NCBI GenBank assembly: GCA_003586115.2
Contig: QVOM02000116.1
Span: 43,409,024-43,473,023, forward strand
Direction: 5' to 3'
Source: Salvator merianae
Lineage: Eukaryota > Chordata > Lepidosauria > Squamata > Teiidae
Length of the DNA stretch: 64,000 nt
Part shown: positions 26,501 through 39,100 of the stretch, one piece after another
How positions within the stretch are numbered: position 1 is the first letter of the stretch
Layout of the letters: every line of letters begins with the position of its first letter
Notes under the pieces: model-generated
What the model was told of the DNA's origin: nothing
The model's database searches: none
The model's input: only the letters and a program-made list of their open reading frames with translations
Translations under genes and position numbers: made by a program

Positions 26501-29500
26501 GTCAAGAATAATGGGAGTTGTACTACAGACCATCTGAAAAATGCCCAGTTGGCTTCCACGTGTGTCCAGAGTGCGGCCTTTTCCCCCTCTCCCTGTTCTG
26601 GGTCTGCCCTTCCTTCACTGGGCTTGTTCAGAGCGTCCAACTTCACAAGAAGTAATGCTGTCTACAGTCCAGGTGTTTGAATCCCTTCTCTGTTCTTTGT
26701 AGGTTTAATGGCTCCACAAGAGATGCTTATTTCAGTGTAGGCCTTCAAGGGATTGCTGAAGAAAATATTGACACTGTAAAGCAAATCATTGCGCGAACTG
26801 TTGATGACGTTATTGAGTAAGTAAAACTTAAACTGGTAGGCCAGTGGGAGGGAAGGTGGGAGAGAGGGACGTTTTCCAGGTATCTAAGATGTTGTATGAA
26901 ATTTATTGAACTGAAACAAAATTCATGTCAGTTTTGGACTATTGTATTTGTTTTAGAAGTGTACCTGTTTCATTACAAATTCAAACTTGGACCCCAGTTG
27001 AAACATTTGACCCCAAAATACAACTTATTGGCTGGTTCAGTTTTAGGTTCGTTGAACTGGTTCGTATAGAAACTGTTTCAGCATATTTATTGAAAGACTT
27101 CACATATAGGGTTATTTTCTACTGTTCTGTCTTACGTGACTGATAGATAGCTCTTTTCCATATAAAGCTCCTTTGGCCTAGATGTCCTCCCTTCTGCATT
27201 GGCCCTGTGGGGTTTTGCCCACCTCACAGATTGGGGCACTCCATGCCCCAGAAGTGAGGCTGCTGGAGCCCCCTAGTGTCTCCCCCTCCCTTGTGAGGAA
27301 TGAATTGTTACATGATGGTTCATTCTAAAAGATCTTCAGGCCAATAGTGTCCACCTGTATTGATCTATTGTTTCATTGTAGAATTCACAGTTTTTATTGG
27401 CATAGGAATGTATTTTCCTTGCAGGAGCAAAGGAGCTTTATATGGAAAAGCGTCATCTATCAGTCATGTAAGATAGAGCATTAGATATTAACCTTATATA
27501 TTCCGTTGGTCACGTGGCATAATGACAATTCATTCTAGCTTGTAGATCTATATCTATATCTGTGTATCTATCTATCTATCTATATTATAATTTTAAGTAA
27601 GATCTCCAAGGCATAAGAGTAATCCATAATTTAGGAGGTTAAAATTAGTATCAGGAGCATGTCTCTGTCATAATAGTCATCACAGCTTTTCTTTGTCAGG
27701 CAAAATGACTTTCTCAGAGCTGAAGAGTGTTTGCTGGGAAATTGATCTGTGGAGGGTATTTTAGACTATATAAATCAAACTATTTAAATGAAGCTGGTCT
27801 GATTCTGCTTTCTTCACTGCACTTTTGCTTTCAAAGTAAGTAAAAAGGCACACAGGATATGTAAGCTGAACCTTTAATTGCCTCAAGTGCTTTGGTCAGG
27901 TACCTATCCTGTTTTTCCATGATATGTTCAGTCTCTGGCTGAAGGTTTACATCAAGAAAGGAGAAACTGAAGACCCCAAACACTGAAAGATTCTAAGTCC
28001 TCTTTGCTCTAGGCAGATTGACCTCTAATAATGTCTGAAGGTAACCAGATTCCCTATCACTTAGAAGGCGGTTTTCAAAATAGGATAAAGCAAGACTAAT
28101 CAATTGGATGTGGAACGCAGATGTAAAATATACACTAAATGTATTAAGGCATATACCGTTGCTTGTTTGTATACTTCCTTATGTTGTCTGTGTGTTCGTA
28201 GAGCAGAATTTGACTTTTGTCCCTTTCCCCCCACTCTACCCCAGGAATGGATTCGAGAAAGAAAGTATTGAAGCACTCCTTCACAAAATTGAAATCCAGA
28301 TGAAGCATCAGTCTGCCACATTTGGATTAGTCTTATCTTTGGTAAGTATTCTTCTTCCACAAATAGCTTGTTGCAGGTCTATACTTTTTAAAGTCAAAGT
28401 AGGTCAGAACCATCTTGATGGTCATCAGGTGTTTTGATCTGTAACCAGCTTGGCTACAGAAAGTTGCCCAGATTCAGGAACAACAGCATCCTTGGAAAGT
28501 TTGGGTATGAACAATAGTGCTATGAGTATACGCCACAAGATCTCTTATAGTGTCATACAGTGTCATCCAGCTTTGGTGACATCACTTGCAACCTCAAAAG
28601 TTTTGCTGCTCTGATGCAACTCAGATTCTTGCTAAAAATCACCAGAGCTCTTTGAGCCTTGATCAAATGCTCTTTTATGTGCCAGATGGGAGTAGAAACC
28701 AGAGATGTACATAGGGCTTGTTCCTCTCTCCAAAATCCGTGGATCAGATGGGCTTCCTTAGCAATAGAAGCTCAGCAAAAACAAAATTAGTAATAAGGAG
28801 TAGAAAAATAAAACAATGGCAAACATTATCACCCGTGCTAAACTGCATTAAAAGCAGGTGGTGTAATGGTCATTATCTGAAAAGCTCGAGGCCTCAAACT
28901 GGTTTGGGGGCCTTTTATCCAAACCAGTTTGGGTCCAGAGCCAGTGGTACTATCTAGGTTTTCTTTTTCCCTTATCAGAGACTTTGCATTAGTTTTCCTT
29001 TTTTCAGGCTTCCATCACTTAGGGAGCCCAGCTGATCTGCAGGTTTTGGGGAGGATCCGGAAACCCTGCATATCCTAATAAAAACAGAAGAGGATAGACA
29101 TGGAGTGCATAGAATTTACATTTAACAGTCATCCCTGTCAAGCATAGGAGAGAATTTCAATTCCTCTCTGTCTTCCTTGCTGTAAGTCCAGCAATTTCTG
29201 TCTTGCTATTGCCTTGAAATTTTCTGCGGTAGATAACCAATGCAACACCTCCTTCAGTGACTGCATTTTATGTTTTTCTCTGATTCCCCAATCCCTCATT
29301 CCTTTTTGTTGTATCTTTTCAGTTACAAGCCTGAGACTGAACTCTCTTTTGACCCCGGTATTTTAGAAGTTATTTTTGGTGTTTTAGTTAGTCACCTAAG
29401 CACTTGTACAGTTGTTCCTTCCATAACATGGTTTTGCTTTTACACATTTGCTAAAATGTGACCTCCCTTGTTTGTTGGACATTTCTAGGATCACATTAAT

Positions 29501-30078
29501 GTTATTTGGTTTTTGAAGGAACCTTGACTTAACAGCAGTTCTGCACTGGGTCGTATACTGGACCAGCAAGCATGCTAGGAGCTTCCATTCTGCACATTGG
29601 TACAGCCTGAGGGAGACCCCACCCAGAGCCTCCCTTAGACCTCGGCAGCATGTGGAAGGAAGGCTTCTAGTACACTTGCAGGTCAGGTATACAGGCCAAT
29701 GCAGAATTGCCCTTATACTGGTAGATTGGGACTCCTATCCACAAAACTATTGACACACTCGCCCTGTCTGCACTTGGCCTTATTCCAGATTATATCTTGG
29801 AATAGGGATCTGCCATCTGCAAGCTACTACGAACTATGGCAGGCCCCATCTGGGGCCTGCTATAATCAGCACTAGCATGTGGATAGCAGGTCCCTATTCT
29901 GGGATATAGTCCAGAATAAAGCCAAGTGCAGAAAGGGCCACTGTTAAAATAAGAAACTGAAAAAAAAACCCATCCACTTACAAACAAGCACCCAAATCCA
30001 AATAATTATTCTTACAACTATGACTATGTACAATTAATGCCAAATATAGAATATTCTAACTATTATTTAGAATTGTAA

Positions 30079-30117
<39 letters not shown>

Positions 30118-33100
30118 GCAAATTTAACAATACACAGTATATAACACACAAGAAATTCCATCAGTAATATCCAAAGGGAACCAAATGACCATGACAATAT
30201 AGAGTCCACCAGTTTCCAGTAGATGACTTCTGCTTCCAATACAGAACCAGTTGTTGCCAAAGTTTTTGTCTGCTCTCCATTTGCCAAGCTTCCAGTTTGT
30301 ATGGAATTTATTACCGCAAGAGGTGGTGACAGCGATCAGCCTGGATAGCTTTAAGAAAGGACTGGACAGATTCATACAGGTCAGATGTATCAATGGCTAC
30401 TAGAATGGATGCCTAGGTACTGCTTCCAGATTGGAAAGTCAGGCAGGATGCCTGCAAAACCATTTGTGGGAAGTCGGGAGCAGGTGAAGGTTTTGCTTTA
30501 TTCTGCTTGAGAATGCCTAGAAACAATTTGTGGGCCACTGTGTGAAACAGAATGCTGGCCTAGATGGGCCGTGGTCTTGTGTTCTTGTAGACAGTTGTCG
30601 CCAAAGGTGTTAGCAGTTGCTGCCAGTTTAGACCTTCATCAGTATCAGTCTCCCAAATTTTAAAACTAGAAAACAAGATTATAGAGCATAATCTAGAAAC
30701 TGCATGACAGTAATTAAATAGTTATGTAGCGATAGCAGCCTGTTGTTAGGACTCTTGCATATCAGTACAACCAACAGTTGGAGGGATTTTCTAGCTTTCT
30801 TGTACAGTGTTACAATATGTCTCCCCTCTGCAGTGACAGTGACTTACACTGGTAAAGATTGGACCTCTGTGGTTCTCCTATCCCCCAGTTTTCCATAGGT
30901 GGTAATAACTTGCATAACATAACTTGCACACTTGGGGGGGGGGGGCAAATTGCATTATTGGATAAGGGGTGCCTGTTTAAACACAGCTGTTTGGCTTGAG
31001 ACACCTCTCTGGACATCTGTGGCCATGCTGTTGGATTATCTGAACTCGTATGAAGTTGCTTTGTATCAAAAATCGTTCCCTAGTGTGCTTGGCAAGGGAC
31101 AATATTGAGCAGCAGAGCATGTGCCTTGCATACAAAAGGTATAAGGCATATATGAGCCATATCTACTAAAATGTCTTTCAGGCTGCAAGTGATGTGAAAG
31201 TTTCTTTTGAGCTGGCTGTGCAAGATCAAGCTTTCCATCATTGAAGTTTATCTGAGGTTTATCTTTTTCTCCGCAGACATTTCACCACCAGGCTACATAG
31301 CATTCTCAGTGCAAACTTCAGATATTCTCCATTATAAAGTTCAAGTTGTTTATATGAAATCAGGTGATGATTCTGTTCCTCCTGGAGTTGTGAACATCAT
31401 CTAACCAGTATAACATGGGAGCTAAGTGCTTAAAAAGAACTTATTCCTTTATCAACCTACCTGAGATCCATGGTCTGTTACATGAGGCTTTTCCAAAGAT
31501 TCCTCTGGAGATACTAAGTCACTGCGTTGGTGACTCGAGATGTTTTCTGTGGTGGCATCTTATCAAAATAGTAAGGGATGGCAGAGAAGAATACTCATGA
31601 AGTCAAATCAGTTAAATGACTGTTAGGAGCTGCCCAAAATACGAGGAAGAAACCTTTCCCAAACTTGCTGTATTTTAATTGGAGGCAACCAGAAACCAGG
31701 GTTGGTTCCTGGTGTATGTAAAGATTGTGCTGTTAGTGGTGGGAAACATGGAATACGACCTAAATTCTGGGGATTTACAAGAGGTGCAGTGTTTTCCCTG
31801 CTGTGTTCCTTGAATGTTTGAGGCCTCATGAACAAGGACGATTCCTAGCCGAAAGGACAATATGCCTGCCTCTGTGCAATAATCCTACATCTTTCCTGTC
31901 GAGTCTTTGTGGCTTTCATTGGTTGTCTCTCTCTTCCCTAAAGTATATTGCTTCCTGCTGGAACCATGAAGGGGACCCCGTTAATCTTTTGAAGGTTGGT
32001 GAGAAGGTGGCTCGTTTCAGACAATGTCTTCAGGAGGACCCAAAGTTTCTTCAGAAGAAAATGAAGCAATATTTTAAGGTAAGACACATTTGCAAGGTGA
32101 GTTCTCTCTGAAATCATACACCATTGTACTGCTAAATTTTGAAGAAGATTCAAAGGTGATTAGTGCAGCTGTTGTGTATCTAGACAGGTCCACTGGGCAG
32201 CTGTCAGCCTGATTAGTAAAACTGATCCCTTACAAGACTTAATAGGGAAACGGGAGCTGACAACATTGTTTTGCCTTTTTCCTCAGCAGGTTTGCTTTTA
32301 TTGTCAAATTTAACCCCATTTCCAGGTGAGAATTTTGGTAAAATTGGCAGTAGGCCATTGGTAGTCACAAAGATCCAGAGGGCAACAGGTTAGGACAGCT
32401 TAGACCAGTGGTTCTCAGACAATGGTTATCCAGATTTTCCTGAACAACAAGTCCCAACAAACACAGAATGCTAGGAGTGGAATACGAGAATTGTTGTTCA
32501 GGATCATCTGGAGGATCACAGTTTGCGAACTACTGGCCACAACTATGGAATGAGAGGCCAGTGTTGAAATCCTACTTTAGTTCTGTCTTTCATCTTGACT
32601 TGCTGCGCGGCTCAGTGGCAGAATATCTCCTCTGAGTTCAGAGGACCCCAGGTTCAATCCTTGGCATCTCCTCTTAGAACTTGTAGAGGTGTCTTCCTGG
32701 ACAGTCACTGGCAGTACTGGCCTAGGTGGATTGAAAGCAGCTTCCCATGTACCTCAAGGGATTGTGTGGTGCCTGATAAATTTCAGACAGGTTTTGTGGG
32801 ATCCTTTCTGAATGGATTTTGTGATCCTATAGATTTTTATATTAGCTTTTTTGAGCAGATGTATGCTGGCATGGTGAAATGCATTTGCACACAGGCGTAG
32901 CAAGGGGGGCGGTGCGTTGTCCCGGGCAGCCCACGGAGCCAGGGCCCCGCCCACCGGCGCGCTCGCTGGCCCCGCACGCTGGCGCACTCGCCCCGCCCTG
33001 CCCACTGCCGCTTCGCCCTGGGCGGCAAAACTGCTAGCTACGCCACTGCATTTGCATAAATTTAGTACTTAATCAAGTGTATATATTTTGCATAAATGTT

Positions 33101-36100
33101 CATTTGGATCAAGCATAATGTAGAGGATAGAGAGCTAGGCTGGAACCTAGAAGTTCTTTAGTTTGAATCTCCACTCAGTCATGAAAGCTCTGGGTGACTT
33201 TGGGCCAGTCACTGTCTTCCAACTTAGGTTTACCTCACAGGGTGTTGGGAAGATAAAATGGAGAGGAGGTAGGGTAAGGTCTTTGGAGGAAACATGGGAT
33301 AAAAATCCCATAGATAGATAGAGATCATTAGAGAAGGAAATTGATTAGCCTCTTCTATAATACAATGAAATGAATGGATTTCACTCTATAAGAATTCAAA
33401 GTGGCATACACAGGTTAGCTGATTCCTTTGTTTTATGCGTATTTTAAACTAGTGAGGCACATAAGGATGGGAAAGCTAAAAGAAATAATGTTTTTGCACT
33501 AAGTCCAGGGCAGTTTGGATTCTGTGCTGGATGCAGAGAAGAAATTAAAGCCTTTTGTTTATTTTGTATAAGCCTGCTCACTTCCCTGTGTACTTCTTCT
33601 GGTTGCCAGTGGCCACTGGACTAGAGTTAAATAGAAGGCTGATCTTTATATTGATGAATATTCTTCTTCCTTGGCATGGTTCTGGGTAAAAGGATAACCC
33701 TCATAGACTGACACTCTCAATGAGTCCTGATGAAGCTTTCTATGACAAACAAAAAATGATGGAATCGGCAAAGCTAAAGGAGAAGATGGAGGCTCTTTCT
33801 GAAGAAGAGAAGAAACAGATTTATGAAAAAGGTGTGTATTTTCTTCCTGATCCACAACACAAATTTAGTTTAGGTGCAGCTCGACCAGGAACCTGGTCAG
33901 CAAATGCATTGGGTCCCATTATGTGTATCCTGTATCTTTACCCATCCATCCACGTTTCTCTTTGTGCAAGTGTCCATTAAGGACCAGAATTTGGAGGGAG
34001 AGCATAACCCTGAGCCTGAGCTCATTTTCTCAGGAGCTGAGTCTGCTGAACTGAGGCAAATAGTTTGACAGAAGAAGATATGGTAGCCATTATGGATAAA
34101 TTAAAAAATCAATAGAATCCCAGGCCCAGGTGCCATTCATTCACAAGTTACTAAAGAAATTTAAAATGTGGGGTTGCAAACTTAACCAAAATAGGCAACA
34201 TGTTACTAAGCTCTTCTGCAGTAGCTGAGGACTAGAAGGTTACCAAGGTCAATCCAATTCTTGGAAAAGGCCTAAGGCAAGACCTGGAAAGTTATAGACC
34301 TTTCAACATCTATCCTAGGAAGATCCAGAACACCATTGCTATAAAAGTAAGATTGCAAGACATTTACTAGCACAGGCTTTGCTGAGGAAGGGAAGGTCTT
34401 GTTCATTTGTTTGTCACAGCTGGTTGCAATAAAACCAATACAGTTAAAAATTGAGCTTACTAAAACAACAGATAACAGTGCCAGAAAGAGGAGGATGACC
34501 TAATATGTGAAGGGGTCAGTACACATGTGGATACATGTTAATATATGATTATTGTGTTTCGTTCCTGTATTTTCTTTGGTAATGTCTTGTAAACCACTTT
34601 GAGCATACCATGGAAAGGCAGTATACAAATAAAGAGCTGCTGCTGCTGATAAACAGATCCCTCACCGTTAACATTTAAACATCTTCAAAAACATGCCTTT
34701 TTACACGTGCCTTTGTAAACAATTGATGAGGTGACCATAATTAATTGTAATTGTTTTATTTTTGTATTTACTTGTAAACTTCATAGAGTCGTTAGGAAAT
34801 CTGTGGTACATAAATTCAATAAATAAATAAATGATATTTTAGACTTTTGACATTGTTTGGAGTTGTAGTATAAACCATTTGGATGGCAGAAACTCACAAA
34901 AGGCCACCCGAGATACAGAGACTGAGCTAATGATTCTCAACAGTAACATGGAGCTAATTCTATTTTAGCCTGCATTTGCCAGCTTGTCAGGGTCATAGCA
35001 GATTATATGTTTCTTTTTGCTTAAAAATTGCTCGGATTTGTTTGGAAAATCAAACAATTAAATCTTTGAAGGAGCTAGCTGATTGTCATAAAACTGTATT
35101 CCCTTCTTGCCAGGGCATGTGAATAACTTTGTTTTACGTTATCCTTGTCCAAGTTTATGTTTATTTGTTAATGAATTTTCTTTAAAACAAAACAAGGCTA
35201 TGTATGGCTGATGAGAGATGATCTTCTTACCTTTGCTAGGTTTGGAGTTGCTGAATCTGCAGGGCAAGCGTGAGGACACATCCTGCCTTCCAGCTCTGAA
35301 AGTATCTGATATCAAACCTAAGATTGAGTTTACTGAGCTGGAGACATCACTTACAGGTCTGCATAACTAAAACGTTTGGGGTAGGAAGAAGTAAAATGAA
35401 AGGATAGTGCTTGCTAAAGCGTTGGTGTATATGAAGGCACAAGTCATCCTTTGTATTACACAGTTTTCTGTAGTACAGTTTTCTTTTTTAGGTGGTTGTA
35501 AAAGTTGATTTCTCTTGCTTGTTTACCTTCTGCAATGCTACTAACCTTACTTTGATAGACTGGATCTCTCCACTGTAGTACTGTTATCTTACGGTGCAAT
35601 CAGACATGCTTAACAAGGTGCTTCTAGGTGAATTTGAGGTTGTAAGCACAGATATTTTCTCCTAAATTCTCTTTACCCATCTTAAAACCTGGGAATGGGC
35701 ATCCCTTCCTCATTTGGGGTGTAATAACACTGAGAGCATCTCTTTCTTTTACTCAGATTTGGCAGGAAGCTAAATAAACACAGGGAAGGGAAATGTAGCC
35801 AATCACAGCATGGAAACAAATGCTTTTGGTGATCAACCAATCAGGGCCGCAGAAAGCCTGGCAGATGAGTGGCCAACCATTGGCAAGCACTTGTCAAGTA
35901 AGGTGTTGCCAGTCTTGGAGGCGAAGAACTGTAGTGAGGAAAAATGAGGGAGGCTTATTCTTTTAATTGTTAGGCTTTCTGTGTGCGCGCATATGCATGT
36001 CTATGGAAAGAATACTTTTTCTTAAAGGGATAACAGAAAAAAACCATGTTTGATTGTACCCTTAGACTGCTAGAGTGAACCTGCCGTCTGTGATGTCATT

Positions 36101-39100
36101 GACTTACATTGGTAGACTGGACCTCCATGGTTTTCTAACCTTGAGTTTTCCATGGAAGGCAATTACTTAAATAACACAGGCTTTTCACCACATGGCAATT
36201 TTTAGAAATCAAAACACAGCATTATACGAGGGGCAACTGTACAGACCCAGTTGGTACTATAAGTCTTCATGGAAAAGAAGGCATAGTCACCGTATTGTAC
36301 AAATGACACTTGCAACACAACACTGCGTTGTGGAATGCTCCTGTACCAAGCTTCAGCTAACAGTACTTTCTTCCAGAGTACTGTTCTTCTTCTAGTTTTT
36401 CTGTCCTGCTTCAGACCTCCAGTATTTTAGGCTGCTGCACATGCTTAGTCATTATTGGCAGATATGTTTTCAGTAAAGAGAGAGAACAAAAATGCTTTGG
36501 AATGCATCTGAACTTGGAATTATTATGGGCCAAGGTGAGTTCTGAAAAGGATTGAGGCTTGTATTATATTTTACACAGTTCTGTTTTTGCACTTAGCTGC
36601 ATTTGTTGTGACAACATTCCCCTTCCCTTGTCAGTTCAGTCACAGGCAGCCCAACAACTCCAAATCAGTTACAGGCAGGTAGAGTTTAGGATAAGCAGCC
36701 TGCCTTTTGGTAGCTTGGATCCAGGGTGGAGCATGGGCTTCTGAACGGTATGATCTGGGAATGTTTACTTTTACTCTACTCTATGGTTGGTAGCTCTTTC
36801 CCAGCCACAGTAGAGTAAAAAGGAAGCTCCTAGAGAGTCCTTTTTTACTCTGTTCTATGGATGTTCTTAGATGCTTCTTCAGGAGCCCATGGCTTCTAGT
36901 CTTTTCTGAGTGAGGTAGAGAGGCCTTTCTCTATCCACCCACCCAGTTTTTGAATGTTGGAGGGTATGCATCATAAGATAGTAGAAGTAATTGCTTTTTG
37001 TTTCTTTACAGCTGAACATGTCCCTGTCCAGTACTGTGCCCAACCCACAAATGGTATGGTGTATTTCAGAGCTGTTTCCAGTCTAAACACCCTTCCAGAG
37101 GAACTCAGGCCTTATATTCCACTTTTTTGCAACGTCATCACCAAGTAAGAAAGATTTTTGTGTCACTTTTTCTGTATGATGTTTTTTCCCCCTTTGGTTT
37201 GGTAGATGGACCCCAGTTTTGCTGAATGGGGAGGTCCCAACTGAAGGCCACATTGCTGATGCTCATTTGATGACCTCCCATCTGCTTTTTAATAGTGTCA
37301 AAATATTCCAGAATATTCAAACCTTATGCCAGTGGGACAGATCCATCAGTAGTGGTATAAGAGTAGGGATTGAGCCATCTAGTTTAGTTTTGTCTCAGCC
37401 ATAGACACTTGATATATTGTAAACCAGTTTTAGATTTTTTAAAATAAAAAGCGGTATAGAAAAGTCATAGGTAGGTAGGTAGGTAGATAGATATTGCTTT
37501 TCAAATTATTTTGGACTACAATTCCCATCATCCGTTGGCTATCCTGACTGGAACTGATGCACATTGTGATGTCATTCACGTGTGATGGATCACATTGGTT
37601 CCTGGTACTCTGTATTTACTAACAGCAGTCTCAGCAAGGATCTTTCCAGATCCCACTTGGATGCTTTTTGGATTTAACCTGCATGGACAAAACACTGTAA
37701 TTTTGAGTCAAAGCAGTTCCCCTAGAAGAAGAGCTTAAACAGACTTCCGTCTTTGCTAACATGCAACTCTCCAGATGTTGTAGGCTCTGATTCCTATAAG
37801 TGTCTAGCCAGCACAGCTGTTGCAGAGGTTTTGGGCTGCCAGCACAGCAAAACAGCTGTTCTTATTGCAGAAGTCATAGGAGATATATGGCAGCTTCCTG
37901 AGGCATCTGTTCTTTTTTTAGAGGGTGCATTCCATGATTTCCGCAAAGGCCATGCATGGAGCAAAGTAGCTTCAGGGCTAAAGGATTCCACATGATGTCT
38001 GCCACTGAATTTTTCCATGAAAGTAGTAGGGAATGTTTTAACAAAGGGGTAGGAGTTTGTTAAGAAAAAGAAAAAACAAAGCAAAAACAGTAGAGAGTTT
38101 CTGTAGAGCAAGCCTGCCTGTGTTCTCTACACCATGGTCACATAATTATTGAATATGCAAGGCTGAGTAATTGCACACTCTGTTGTCCTATATTACTTCT
38201 AAAAAAAATCCTTTGAGAAATAAGATGGGATCTTCTACAACTCCTTATAGAGTTGTAATTCTTAAATGGTCTCTTCTAATTGTTTCATCCTGCTTCAGAT
38301 CGTCACCGTCATTCGTTCATTCATTCATTCCTTTCTTTACATACCATCTTTCCAGATAAAGAATGCTCATGGCAGTTAGCAACAAACACAGAGAGTATAA
38401 TAAATCCAATATAAACTATCTAAAATGTGCTTGATCAAATTAGACAAACAAAAAAATAAAAAATACAGAAAGACAAAACAAAATGGGAAAATATTAAACA
38501 AGATCTCTGGCCACTGTTTAAGACTTTTAGTAAAATATGTGCAAGACACCATGAATGCTTTTTGGAACATTCAAGATGGCCAAGTCCCTCTTACATGGAG
38601 ACTGTGTTTGCCAGGTTGAACAGCTCTGGGGGTTCTTGGTATTTAGGACTGCAGGTAGCATTTAAAATGATGATTTGCACACCAGTAAGAGTCCTGTTTT
38701 GTGCCAAGAGTTTGTGCTTTTATTTTGGCAGTTAATAGGAGACCATTGCAGTACAACCTCCTATAGAGCATTTTCCTGCAGTGTATTTTCAGAATCACTC
38801 TATGAAGCTGTTGGGCAGGAAAGTTTGGACTGATAAGGGGAAGTATTTTTTTTCATGCAACAGGCCACTAATACCTGAGGAAGTGGTGATCGCCACTAGC
38901 CTGCATGGTTTTAAAAAAGGGTTAGACAAATTTATGGATGACAGGTGTATCAGGTGGCTACTAGAATGGATGCCTAGATACTATCTGTGGGTTTATTTAT
39001 TTGGATTTTTATCCCACCCTATACCCGAAGGTCTCAGGGAAGGTTACAACAATAAAAAGCAGAATGTGAAATGCACACGATAATGCAGTAGCAGTGCCTG

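Noticed and set aside
31207..31404. Frame following a CCGCAG acceptor-like site in intron 12 (possible extra exon)
   Set aside because: PITRM1 exons 12 and 13 join directly in phase and match the family without an insert; no donor follows before the stop, and the peptide is unfamiliar.
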